NCBI RefSeq assembly: GCF_030052815.1
Contig: NC_079501.1
Location: 81,535,979 to 81,599,978 of the forward strand
DNA length: 64,000 nucleotides
Direction: 5' to 3'
Source of the DNA: Hevea brasiliensis
Taxonomy: Eukaryota > Streptophyta > Magnoliopsida > Malpighiales > Euphorbiaceae
Shown: piece after piece, positions 23,536 to 34,536 of the stretch
Position numbering within the stretch: the first letter of the stretch is position 1
Layout: every line of letters starts with the position of its first letter
Notes under the pieces: generated by a model
What the model saw: only the letters and a program-made list of their open reading frames with translations
What the model was told of the DNA's origin: nothing
The model's database searches: none
Made by a program: the position numbers and the translations under genes

Positions 23536-23890
23536 TGTAGACCCTTATTTTGTGATGAGTATGTGCATTGAGGCCGTGGGAAACCCGATGATGAAAAATT
23601 ATATGACTGTAAGATGTAATTGGAGGCATTGAGCTGCATTATTAATTTCATGGCATGATCTTGAAAAAATAAAAATAATAATAAAGTTTTGGAAAAATTA
23701 ATTTAATTAAATTTAAATAAAATTTTATTTTGTTTAAATTTAATATGGGTAGTTTTTTAAATGGATCTAATTAAGTTTAATTGGGCTCCATGGGCCTAAG
23801 AAAGCCTAGTTAGGAATTTTAAATGAGACCCATTTAATTATTTTCTAAAAATTAAAATAACAAAATATCTCTCTCCTCCTTTGCCCCACT

Positions 23891-24352
23891 CTCTTCCTCA
23901 CTCCCTATTGGTGCCTTCCATTTTTTCCTGTCTTCCTATTGGTTGAAACACCTCACCCATATCCCAGTCTTATTCGAATTCTGCAATCGCAGTTGTTTAA
24001 GTCATCTAAACTTTATCACCCTAAGACTCCAAATCCTACCACACCTCTTCCTCATTCCCTATTGGTGCCTTCCATTTTTTCCTGTCTTCCTATTGGTTGA
24101 AACACCTCACCCATATCCCAGTCTTATTCGAATTCTGCAATTGTAGTTGTTTAAGTCATCTAAACTTTATCATCCTAAGACTCCAAATCCTACCACACCT
24201 CTTCCTCATTCCCTATTGGTGCCTTCCATTTTTTTCTGTCTTCCTATTGGTTGAAACACCTCACCCATATCCCAGTCTTATTCGAATTCTGCAATTGTAA
24301 TTGTTCAAGTCATCTAAACTTTATCATCCTAAGACTCCAAACCCTATCACAC
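23891..24352 (+). repeat. Three 154-bp tandem repeats in U3 of the 5' LTR
   Basis: Units start at 23891, 24045 and 24199. Each contains two inverted CCAAT boxes (CCTATTGGTG and CCTATTGGTTG). The array ends about 17 bp before the TATA box, so it is placed like a promoter enhancer. The same array is in the 3' LTR (34892-35351). Confidence 0.85.
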
Positions 24353-24368
24353 CTCTCTCCCAAAACCC

Positions 24369-24376
24369 TATAAATA
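24369..24376 (+). promoter_or_regulatory. TATA box of the Tat-like LTR
   Basis: CCCTATAAATACCC, a textbook plant TATA context, repeated at 35368-35375 in the 3' LTR. Confidence 0.65.
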
Positions 24377-25930
24377 CCCTACTAGAGAAGAGAAGAAGGG
24401 GATGATGGGAGGAAAGAGGAAGAGAAAATTCAGAGCTATAGGAAATTTAGAGATATTCAAGACTCTTTGAGTTCTTTCTTTTTTTTTTTTTCTTTTCTTC
24501 AAGAAGATTTGCATACAAGATTTCTGTAAGGTCAGTTTTTTATTGTTTTCTTTTCAAGATCTATGCCACACAATATTTTAATTCTATGCTCTTTGTCTTC
24601 AATTTATTTTATATGTTCATATGGATCATGTAATCATGTTTAATTTGAGGGGATACACAACTCTGCACATGTTTAGTTTCTCTCTTTATTTCTTTTATTT
24701 TCTTTAGTTTCTTTATTTTTATTACAAACAAAATTGGTAAGTAGCCCTAAGGTAAGTACCAAAGAGGGCATTTGCGTGAGCTTATATGGAGCTAAACGGA
24801 GTAAGCTGTGATATCATTGCCATACTAGAAGAGAAGACCCTTTTTTAAGGGTAGCTTGCCCCAATGGCAACTGCATTTACCAACAAGTAAGTAGCTCTAA
24901 ACTTCTCGAATAACCATTGGCATGAAATTGTAGTAATAATAGAACTTTCATTTGGTAAATTAAAATTAACTTTGTTTTTAATTTAACTGACTTTTGCATG
25001 TAATTAATTTAAATAAATACTTTGTAAATTAAAATTAATCTTGTTTGTAAATTAAACTAATATTGGCATGTAAAATAAATTTAATTTAATACTTGGTAAT
25101 TGTAAAATAAATTTGCATGTTAGAAATCTTTATTAGGTTGTGATTGTTTGGGATTTATGTGATATTAGAATAAATTACACATGTACATAATTAACTTAGT
25201 TCAATTATCCTTAGGGTAACTTGGTAAAAATTAATTAATTAGGTTAAATAGAAACATAGGGTTATTTGAAATTGAATTTGTTTGTAAATTAAATTTCCAA
25301 TAATAAATTAATTTTAGTCATCCGTAAATATCATTTAAATAATTAGCAACCCCATAGATAGGAATTACTTGTGCATGAAAATTGTGTGTAAACAACAACC
25401 CTTTTTGTGAATTACTTGCGTGTGTAGGATTAGAATTGCATTTTTTAGGATAAAGTTTAATAAAGGAATAATAAACAAGACTTCTAGAAACATTAGTAGA
25501 GGACTGGCACTCGAATTAACGAGGTTAGACCAGCGTAAGGGGTGCCTAACACCTTCCCTTACGCACTCCACTATCCCGAACCTAGACATAGGGCTATGGT
25601 AATGACGGTTGTTGAAACTCGCAAGGAGTAAGTTGCCATCCATGACCCTCGGAAGAAACATCAATATGTCCCTTATTACCCGTGGCGACTGTCTATCTAT
25701 GCCTTCGTGGCATAAATCCTTAGTACCGTGGTAGTGTTATGGGAAGACGGTACTTACCAGTGGTTTGATTCTATTAGGATTGTATGAAGTGCATGTCTAG
25801 GAAATGCTGTCTAAGGAGGTGGTACTTAAGTGAGACCATTGTGACTCCACCATCTTTCCTGGGCATTACCTGGTGCATTTTATATAATTCTAATGGATGA
25901 TATTTCGCCTCACGCCCCACCCCTACAGTT

Positions 25931-25948
25931 TGGCGACTCCACTGGGGA
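25931..25948 (+). other. Primer binding site of the Tat-like element
   Basis: TGGCGACTCCACTGGGGA begins three bases after the LTR end. It resembles the primer site reported for Ogre/Tat elements, attributed to an arginine tRNA. Assignment of the tRNA is from memory of the family. Confidence 0.65.
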
Positions 25949-26749
25949 TTAAATGGATCGTTACTCCAACATGTTTCTATTAGTCTAATATTATTCATCT
26001 GTTAAACTTTTTGCATTGCACTACACTATCACACGGATCACTCTTACCCTTTTTAGCCCCGTTAGTACTAGCCAAGGAAACCATAGCTCTACTCGAGCTA
26101 TGACGAATTGGTGAATGCTAGCACCCCATGCCTGTACCTTCGAGTATATAAAAGAGCCACAGCTCCGGCCGTTGTGCTTAATGGACAAGCTCTCGCATGG
26201 GTGACCCTTTTCCTACCCAATGAAGCCCATGAGCCATAGATTTCAACCCTAGGTACCCTGTAGATTTTTGTTGTGCTGGATTCAGATCTCACTGATCAAA
26301 CCATAAGTTCTAGTGGTAGTTGAGATGAACCTAGGCCTATGCATAAACCCAATGCGTGTATAGGCCCAAGTCCATTTCAAAACCCATGTTAAGCAAGAGG
26401 ATGCTTACTTATGGTTAAACTTTAAGGATATAAATCCTTTGTTTGTGAGGGAAGGATCGTCCTGGACCACCCCCTGTTGGTGTGTCCAGTGTACCAGAGC
26501 CTAGGATAGAATTTTTTCTTACCATGCACGTGAGAGTTGAAGGTATAAGGGGGCGAAGATTCAGTTCTGGAGACATTCTTTTCGGTTTATCATTTAGTCT
26601 TTGGTCCGATTTTAGTTCGGTTTATATAGTTCGGTTTTGGTAGTATTAGTACGGTTCGGTTTTGGCTTTATAAAGGCAAAGGTAAAAATGAAAGTACACA
26701 TTCATGCATTCATGCATTGCATTTGTACATAGCATAAGATGTTAAAACC
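25949..26749 (+). other. Leader of the Tat-like element
   Basis: About 0.8 kb between primer site and gag with no convincing frame. Contains an imperfect repeat of GTTCGGTTTTGG near 26580-26670. Confidence 0.5.
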
Positions 26750-28431
26750 TTGTATTTTTTTTCTCTTGTAGTAAACATAGCTTTAGAACACATCAGGAAG
26801 ACTTCTAATCAGGTCACTTGGGTTAGGGAGGGAAAGAGATTGGTAAGAGTTACACCTGCACAAGCTAAAATGGAAGACACTAAGGTCATGTTTAAACAGA
26901 TGCTTGAAGAAGCTTTGAATGCCAAGATGGCTGAGCTTGAAGGAAAAATTATGGCCAACTTTGAGAAGAAGTTAGAGATGGGTGGGCCTAGTGATGTTCA
27001 GGTGAAAAGGCCTGAAGAAGAGACTAGTAAAAAGAAGGCCTTTGATGATGTTTGGGATGAAGAAGATTATCTGCAAGACAAGGCCAAAAAGAAAGAAAAT
27101 GGGACAATTGAGGAGATTAGAGTTGTTACTGAGATGATGGAAAAACTTCAGGCCAGTGTGAAAAAGCAAGCTGAATTTACTGGAATGGGGCTGTTAGATG
27201 CAGATGACTTTGACATCCAGTTGGATGGAAATCTACCTGAAAATTTCAAGATGCCTGATTTGGCTAAATTCGATGGTACTGATGACCCTAAAACCCACCT
27301 CAGGTCTTATCTTATAGTCATGAAAACAACTGGTTTGACTAAGAACCAAGTCACTCAGTTCTTTTCTATGTCACTAGAAGGGGTTGCATCTTCATGGTAT
27401 CATGGGCTAGAAGCCACTGTGAGAAAAGATTGGGAGGAGCTAGTTAGGAGATTTGTGCAACAATACTCCTATAATACAGCTTTAGATGTTACCCTGAGAG
27501 ACTTAGAGACCACTAGGCAAAAACCAAATGAAACCTTTTCAGAGTATCTATTGAGATGGAGGAAAAAGGCCATGAAGATGACCAATAGGCCTGCTGAAAA
27601 GGATCAAGTGCGATTGGTAGTGAAAAGTCTGCAGCCTAGTTATTATGAGAAACTTTGTTATTATCCCTTGGCTACCTTTGAACAGCTATATGATGCTGGG
27701 GTATTAGTGGAGGATGTATTGAATAATGAAAAGAAGATTTATCAGCCCAAGAGGGGAGGATACCAGTCAGCTGGCAACATTGCTGGGGAAAACAAAGTCA
27801 TTGAGGTTCAAACCGTGTCCCGCACCCCTAGAAAGTTCTCTCAATTCAACCAACCTCTATCTAAAGTCTTCGAGCGACTCAAAGCTCGGGGTCTCCTCCA
27901 ACCCTTGGCACCTAGACCACCACCAAACCCACTGCCACCCAATTACAATGCTAACCTATATTGCCAATTCCATCAAACTCATGGCCATGACACTGATAGA
28001 TGTTTTCGCTAAAACACGAAGTTCGGGACTTGATCGATGCTAAGAAAATAGTCGACCCAGAAAATCGACCCAACACACGCACCAACCCAATGCCCAACCA
28101 TAATGTTCCACCTCCACCAGGACTTTACATGATTTCCACCACCTCAATTGACCCTGACCAAATTCTCAACCTTATCCAACCTATCCAAAAGCTTGATGAA
28201 CCTCGATCTGTAATGACAATTGATATTTGGGATAGTTCCAGTGATGAGGAAGGTTTGTTAGATGTTTGGGTTGACTCTGACGGAGAGGAAAAGAGTAGGG
28301 TGAGCCACATGACCAAGAGTGGTGGATATTATCCTGATCCACCCATGGAGAAGGACAACGTGAGAGGGAAAGCCAAGGTGTTGGCTGAAGAGGACACAGA
28401 TGAAGAGGATGATCAGCCTTTAGGCAATTGA
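26750..28431 (+). pseudogene. Gag of the Tat-like element
   Basis: An open 420-codon frame (26750-28012) holds a Glu/Lys-rich coiled N-terminal part, then the conserved gag core from about residue 160 (LPENFKMPDLAKFDGTDDPK, SWYHGLEA, FSEYLLRWRKKA) and ends in a His/Cys knuckle (CQFHQTHGHDTDRC). The knuckle is immediately followed by a one-base shift into a second frame (28000-28431: LKHEVRDLIDAKKIV and an acidic tail). In intact relatives these are continuous. Gag binds and packages the RNA. The start codon is uncertain, because the first residues (MYFFSLVV) do not look like gag and the true start may lie downstream. Confidence 0.85.
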
Positions 28432-28563
28432 AGAGGACTCGTGCTAGTGTAACGGTGCTGGGAATTGCTATTGGCATCGAAAAACACGTAATCAAGATCG
28501 ACCAAGGCCCTGAGTGTACTCAAGGTCTCCACGGAGATAACTCCATAAGAGATTGCCAAAGTT

Positions 28564-29841
28564 GTGCTTATAAAAGAAAGGGGTCATATTACTTTCTCTG
28601 ATCATGATCTCCCAGCTGAGGGGAGAAACCATAGTAGGGCTTTGTTCGTGACCGCCGAGGTTGGAGGGTGGAAAGTGCCTTGTGTGATGATAGATGATGG
28701 GTCAGCCATCAACGTATGCCCTCTGAAGATTTTGCCAAAATTAGGAATTTCTATGTCTGAACTAACTGGTTCTGATCTGGTTATCAGGGCCTATGATGAT
28801 TCAAAGAGAATGGTGTTAGGTGTATTCAAGACTATGGTTAAGGTGGGGCCTATAGAGACTGAAGTTGAGTTCACTGTGCTAGACATCCCCATGACATTCT
28901 CCTTACTGTTGGGTAGAATCTGGTTCCATCCCTTAGGTGGAGTCCCCTCTACACTCCACTAAAAGATCAAGATCCCGCACCAAGATGGTGTAATCACTGT
29001 CAATGCTGAAAGAGATGGGGAAGTAGCTATGCTGCAAGTGGGTGGTTCGGTACCACTATTGTCTGGTTTCCAAGTTGCTGGGATCTATGGAGACTGGATG
29101 GACCCTAGGGTGGCCACTATGATGAAAGAGATGAAGTTTTTTCCTGGCATGGGTTTGGGAAAACGAGCTAATGGCTTAGTGACTTTTCCAGAAATAAATG
29201 GACAAATCACTAGATATGAGCTGGGCTATCAGCCAACTGAAGATGAAGAGGGACTCAAGCCCACCAAGTTTATCAGGGAGGGCGCAATTGCATGGACTGA
29301 TGACCAGGAGCTACCGCATGTTGAGGAATTAGAACAAGAGGTCAGTGCCATCAAGTTAAGGTCTGCATGGAAGCCAAGCACTTGGACCTACACCCCTAAG
29401 TTTGAGTCTGTCTTTTGTAATGCTCACAGTAGTGATACTGATATTGTTATTTCTGATGTACTTGATGACAATTTTGAGGCAAAAATAAATAATATGACTA
29501 GTCCTTTTGCTTACTTGTTTGATGTTCATCCTAATGGCTACACGCATGGCATTCATAATCATTTAGAATCTATTTCTGTTAATGCATTAAAATCAATCTC
29601 TATTAATTTGGGTACACCAGATGATCCTAAAGACATTAAGTTAGCTGAAGATTTAACCCAAAAAGAAAGAGATAAATTTATAGCCTTATTAATAAAGTAC
29701 CAAGAAGCATTTGCCTGGTCTTATAAAGATATGCCAGGAATTGATCGAGACATAGTACAACACAAGATCCCCACAGCACTCGACATGAGGCCAAGAAACA
29801 AAAGAAGCGTCGCCTTAGGCCAGAATGGGAAGAAAAGATAG
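28564..29841 (+). pseudogene. Aspartic protease and G-patch-like segment (Tat-like element)
   Basis: First part (28564-28962): VPCVMIDDGSAINVCP with the D-G-S active site near residue 43, and LLGRIWFHPLGGVPSTLH at the end, the usual Tat protease close. After a stop the same frame continues (29029-29841) with WMDPRVATMMKEMKFFPGMG; residues 37-49 (FFPGMGLGKRANG) resemble a G-patch, an RNA-binding motif seen in this position in related plant elements. The segment ends at the start of reverse transcriptase, where a one-base shift near 29805 breaks the frame. Confidence 0.8.
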
Positions 29842-31081
29842 CTCAAGAGGTGAAAAAGCTCATTGAGGCTGATTTCATTGAAGTAATCGAGTATCCCGAG
29901 TGGTTAGCCAACATTGTGCCAGTCCCCAAGAAGGATGGGCGAGTTCGGATGTGTGTAGATTATAGGGACCTGAATAAGGCTACTCCTAAGGATGATTTCC
30001 CATTGCCTCACATCGATGTGCTTGTTGTGACAAGTCGCTTGCATGGCCATGTACTCTTTCATGGATGGTTTTTCGATATAATCAGATCCTCATGGATTTT
30101 ATAGATAAAGCAAAGACAGCTTTTATCACTGAATGGGGGACTTATTGTTATAAGGTCATGCCTTTTGGGCTAAAAAATGCTGGTGCGACTTATCAGAGAA
30201 TGGCTACTATGTTGTTTCATGACATGATGCACAAAGAAGTTGAAGTATATGTGGATGACATGGTAGTAAAATCCCCAACTAGGGAGAGATATTTTGAGGC
30301 ATTAGAGAAGTTCTTTCAGAGAGTCATCAAGTATAAATTGAGACTAAACCCTAGCAAGTGTGTGTTTGGGGTCACTTCAGGCAAACTATTAGGGCATATG
30401 ATTAGTAGGAAAGGGATTGAGGTTGACCCAGATAAGGTGAAGGCAATCCAGGAGATGCCAGCCCCGAGAACAGAAAAAGAGATTAGAGGTTTCTTAGGCA
30501 AATTACAGTACATCAGTAGGTTTATAGCTAGGCTCACAACTACCTGTGAACCAATTTTTAAGCTACTAAGAAAGAATCAGCCAGTGGTGTGGAATGAGCA
30601 ATGTCAAGAGGCATTTGAAAAGATAAAGCAGTACCTGAGCAATCCACCAATTTTGTCACCACCCATACCTAGCATCCCTCTAATCCTCTACCTATCAGTG
30701 GAAAACATGGCCCTGGGGGCAATGTTGGCACAAAAAGTAGAGAATCTAGAGAGAGCCATCTATTACATCAGTAAGAAACTCCTTGCTTATGAGGAGAATT
30801 ATTCACTAATAGAAAGAACCTGTCTGGCTGTAGTATGGGCAACTAAGAAGTTAAGGCCCTACTTTCGCACCCATCGAGTTATTGTAGTATCCCGGATGGA
30901 TCCTTTAAAGTACCTATTTGAAGTACCGACGCTAGTTGGAAAATTGGCCAAATGGTTGGTCCTACTGTCTGAATTTGATATTGTGTATGAGACTCGAAAA
31001 ACCATTAAAGGGCATGTAGTGGCCGAATTTCTTTCTGAAAATCCAGTTAATGAAGGGGAAGAAGTCAAACAGCCTTCCTGA
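29805..31081 (+). pseudogene. Reverse transcriptase and Ty3-type RNase H (Tat-like element)
   Basis: First piece (29850-30104): KKLIEADFIEVIEYPEWLAN, VPKKDGRVRMCVDYRDLNKA with a catalytic Asp region downstream. A frameshift at about 30065-30100 leads to the second piece (30065-31081): MPFGLKNAGATYQR, the catalytic YVDD (about 30250), the thumb, and RNase H (AIYYISKKLLAYEENYSLIE, VIVVSRMDPLKYL). Catalytic motifs are present, but the frame is broken at least twice. Confidence 0.85.
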
Positions 31082-31089
31082 TGAGAGTC

Positions 31090-31490
31090 TCAAGCTAGTA
31101 GAGGTCCACCATGGAAAATGTACTTTGATGGGGCCATGAATAAGAGCGAGCCAGATAGGGGTAGTTTTGGAAGCACCGAATGGAGAACAATTGTTAATGT
31201 CAAAAAGGCTATGTTTCCCAACCACTAATAATATTGCAGAATATGAGGCTTGCATTTGTGGCCTGGAGGCATTAATAGCTGTTGGGGCTAAAAAAGTGGA
31301 GGTGTTCGGAGATTCAATGCTAGTGGTTTCCCATGTTAAAGGTGAATGGGAATTGAAAGAAGAAAAGTTGAGGCCATACCTGGAGTATGCTAAGAAACTA
31401 TTATTTAGCTTTGAGAAAGTGACAATGAAGCACATGCCTAGAGCTCGAACTGGATAGTCGATGCTCTAGCCACGCTGGCATCCTTATGGG
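31090..31490 (+). pseudogene. Second RNase H, archaeal type (Tat-like element)
   Basis: Split over two frames. WKMYFDGAMN (31112) supplies the first acidic residue. The open piece 31167-31457 has TTNNIAEYEACICGLEAL with the catalytic Glu and VFGDSMLVVSHVKGEW with the next Asp. The final Asp lies in DALATLA about 31460, after another shift. An extra RNase H of this type between the normal RNase H and integrase is known from Tat-lineage elements and supports the lineage call. Confidence 0.8.
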
Positions 31491-31525
31491 AGAAGGGTGA
31501 TCAAAAGCTGACCCAGCCAGTTATC

Positions 31526-32840
31526 TTGATGAGGAGTAGAATCCCATGCTATGAAGGGTTAATAATAGCACATTTAGATCTAGAAGATGAGATGAAATGG
31601 TATGAGGACATAAGAAGATATTTAGAGGTAAGAGAATACCCACAGTCAGCCAATAATAGGGATAGAGCTACAATTCGTAGATTAGCCACTCAGTTCACTT
31701 TGGCTGGGGGGCAACTCTACAAAAGGTTCTTCGAAGGACTATTGCTCTTGTGTGTGACGAAAAAGCAGTCTGAGCAGATAATGGAGGAAGTACATGCAGG
31801 AGTGTGTGGTCCTCACATGAACGGAAGGGTATTAGCATGCAAAATTTTAAGATTGGGCTATTACTGGTCTACCATGGATACCGACTGTGCTAAATTTGTG
31901 AAAAGATGCCATGAGTGCCAAATCCATGGGAATTTGAATCACCTACCGTCCAGTGAACTCTACAGCATGACTTCACCGTGGCCATTCTCAATATGGGGCA
32001 TAGACATTATTGGGAAGATTTCTCCCACGGCTTCTAATGGCCATAGATTTATCATTGTGACAATTGACTATTTCACCAAGTGGGTTGAAGCAGAATCTTA
32101 TAAAGTAGTAGGGGCTAAGCAAATAAGTAAGTTTGTGCGAAAGAACTTGATTTGCAGGTTTGGGGTACCCCATGAGATAGTATCAGATAACGGCAGCCAG
32201 TTCAAAGGTGATTTCTTAGAATTAATTATCGAATTTAAGATTAAGCATCACAAGTCCTCACCATATAGGCCACAGACTAATGGAGCAGTAGAAGCAGCAA
32301 ATAAGAATGTGAAAACCATTCTGAGAAAAATGGTTGAAACCTATAAGGATTGGCCTGAGAAACTCCCTTATGCTCTTTGGGGTTATCGCACTACTACAAG
32401 AACATCCACAGGGGCAACTCCATTCTCTTTAGTGTATGGGATCAAGCAGCATACCCATTGAGCTAGAGGTTAAATCCTTGAGAGTGATACTAGAAGCTAA
32501 GATTAGGAAAATGAGTGGGCCTAAAAGATATGAAGAACTAGCTTTGATTGATGAGAAGAGGATGCGAGCCTTGTATCATATGCAGGCTTATCAAAGGAAG
32601 ATAGCAAGGGCCTTTAATAAGAAGGTAAAGCCAAGAAAGATCAAAGAGGGAGACATGGTTTTGAAACAAGCTCGGCCCATCCCTTTTGATGCAAGAGGAA
32701 AGTTTAAGCCAAACTGGGATGATCCATACATAGTCAAAAAGATCTTGTCATGAGGTGTCAGTAAGAATATCGCACTGGATGGGAATGAATTTCAAGAACC
32801 AGTCAACTTAGACAAGCTCAAACGGTACTTTGTGTGAGAT
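31526..32840 (+). pseudogene. Integrase (Tat-like element)
   Basis: Open 311-codon frame (31526-32461): the HHCC zinc finger (H in VHAGVCGPHMNG, C in KRCHECQIHG), Asp in WGIDIIG (about 31996), Asp in VSDNGSQF (about 32180) and Glu in SPYRPQTNGAVEAANK (about 32290). A frameshift at about 32440 separates the C-terminal part (32436-32753: LALIDEKRMRALYHMQAYQR, FNKKVKPRKIKEGDMVL). A stop at 32751 is followed by the family tail (DKLKRYF) to 32838. Joins element DNA to the chromosome. Broken in this copy. Confidence 0.85.
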
Positions 32841-32847
32841 AGGCCCG

Positions 32848-33392
32848 CTAGGCTGAAAATTTACAAAAGACGGTCTAGGCAAAAATAAGGGTCAAAGAAA
32901 AAAAAAAAGAAAAAAAAAAGCTAGATTGAAAACCTGCAAAAGGCAGTCTAGGCAAAAGGAGAGATGAGAGAAGATTTGGATGGAAAACCTAAAAAGGCCA
33001 TTCGACAGGTTATAAAGCTTATTTCTAACTTTGGAAGGTTAGAAATTTGACAAAACTAAATGTAAGAGAGAGTAATGGTGTACCTGAATAAATAAAGAAA
33101 TTTTTATTGCATTGACTAGGAATGGGTTTTATTTAATTATGATCGTGAATGTCTGTGTCTTGAGGGATACATCAAATGATTAAGTAATTGAACTGCGTTG
33201 TTTTGATTTAATCTATTTCTTCTGAGCATGACAAGATGGGTGCTTGATATGAATGTCCTGGTAATTGTCTAATTTCAAAAAAAAAAAAAAAAAAAAAAAA
33301 AAGGGAGCTTGCTAGGTGGAAAACCCGGAATGGCCACTTAGGCAAAAGTTAGAACAAGCCTGCTGAGATGAAAATCCAAAAGGACATTTCAG
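32848..33392 (+). other. Array of five 30-31-nt RNA hairpins in the 3' region (Tat-like element)
   Basis: Hairpins at 32848-32878, 32921-32951, 32976-33005, 33312-33341 and 33363-33392. Each has an 8-bp stem and a 14-15-nt loop of the form AAAAYY..AAAGG. Stems differ in sequence between copies but stay paired, counting G-T wobbles: CTAGATTG/CAGTCTAG, TTGGATGG/CCATTCGA, CTAGGTGG/CCACTTAG, CTGAGATG/CATTTCAG. A poly-A run (33277-33302) lies between the third and fourth. The same hairpin type appears at 39352-39545. Function unknown. Confidence 0.65.
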
Positions 33393-33722
33393 GCAAAAGT
33401 TAGGGCACAGAGAATGGAGTTCATGGAAGAGAAATGAGTCAAGGCAGAAACCATGGGGGGAGAGAAGAAAAAGAAAAATCAGAGAGAAATTGTATTGTGA
33501 CCTTAAGGAAGTCTTTTTGGTGAACAATTCTTCTAAAAAACTTGGAGGCTAAAAGAAAGTTTTTGTAAAAAGAGGTCCCTCAGAGGACTAAGTTTTTTTA
33601 GAATCTCTAGCAAAATCAGCATGCCCATGATAGGAAGTAGCATACAAGAAGCACAAAAATCACAAAAAGAGTTATGAGACCTAGTCATCCTAATTTTTCA
33701 AATCATGAATTAGATATTTTTT

Positions 33723-34170
33723 GGTAAGTCCTTAGATGTTGTTTAGGGCGCATGACATAGTTGTGTAAGGCATAGAAGAACATGCATCAACATGTCACCT
33801 GTGGGTGTGTAAGGCATAGAATAAAATGAATCACAACATTTTAAATTGTCTAACTAAGAGTGGGTCTGATTCTTCCTCAGGATAGCGAGGGGGATACGTA
33901 GGTAGTTTAGGACCGCGGTCCTAAATACGAACCCACAACATTTCATGACAGATATTTTTTGGTAAGTCCTTAGACGTTGTTTAGGGCATATGGCATAGTT
34001 GTGTAAGGCGTAGAAGAACACGCATCAACATGTCACCTGTAGGTGTGTAAGGCGTAGAAGAACATGCATCACCACGCTTTAAGTGTCGAACTACGAGTGG
34101 GTCGATTCTTCCTCGGGATAATGAGGGGATACTTAGGTAGTTTAGGACTGCGTCCTAAATACGAATCCAC
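33723..34170 (+). repeat. Two tandem repeats of about 238 bp in the 3' region (Tat-like element)
   Basis: GGTAAGTCCTTAGA begins units at 33723 and 33961. Each unit holds GTGTAAGGC.TAGAA twice and ends with a CCTAAATACGAA.CCACAACATT segment. Tandem repeats downstream of integrase are known for Ogre/Tat elements. Confidence 0.8.
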
Positions 34171-34190
34171 AACATTTCAAATCACACAGT

Positions 34191-34435
34191 TGCCATTGTC
34201 ATGAGACCATAGCTAGTCTCATGACACAGAGTGTATCGACAGAGCAAGATGCACTCAATTTTCACATGACACAGTTATCACTGTTATGAGACCGTAGCTA
34301 GTCTCATGACGCAGAGTGTATCGACAGAGCAAGATACACTCATTTTTCACATGACACAGTTATTACTGTTATGAGACCGTAGCTAGTCTCATAATATAGA
34401 GTATGTCGACCGAGCAAGATATACTTGATCCTCAT
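34191..34435 (+). repeat. Three 85-bp tandem repeats, each with two hairpins (Tat-like element)
   Basis: Units are marked by ATGAGAC at 34201, 34286 and 34371. Each has the inverted repeat ATGAGAC...GTCTCAT and a second one, GAGTGTATC...GAT(A/G)CACTC. The third copy has diverged (CATAATATAGAGTATGTC), partly keeping the pairing. The array lies about 90 bp before the polypurine tract. Confidence 0.8.
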
Positions 34436-34520
34436 AGCCAATGTTTCATAGTTATTAGAAATTTGAGTTTCACTTTGACGAAACTTGAGCAATGCTTTCG
34501 CATTGATTTCAACTTTCGCC

Positions 34521-34536
34521 AAAGTGGGGGGCAAAC
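34521..34536 (+). other. Polypurine tract of the Tat-like element
   Basis: AAAGTGGGGGGCAAAC immediately before the 3' LTR start. Confidence 0.8.

Larger units (their letters stand above)
23536..25927 (+). mobile_element. 5' LTR of the Tat/Ogre-like element
   Basis: 2392 bp, TG...CA. U3 carries a three-copy 154-bp tandem array and a TATA box. Nearly identical to 34537-36938; the largest differences lie in 24770-24830 and 25540-25620 and look like small insertions and deletions. Confidence 0.9.

Noticed and set aside
23891..24352. Regular repeats that could suggest a CRISPR array
   Set aside because: Head-to-tail 154-bp repeats without spacers, inside a plant LTR.
26195..26207. GCATGGGTGACCC in the Tat-like leader, similar to 5S box C
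   Set aside because: No box A upstream at a useful distance and no GGGAAG downstream; single occurrence, likely chance.
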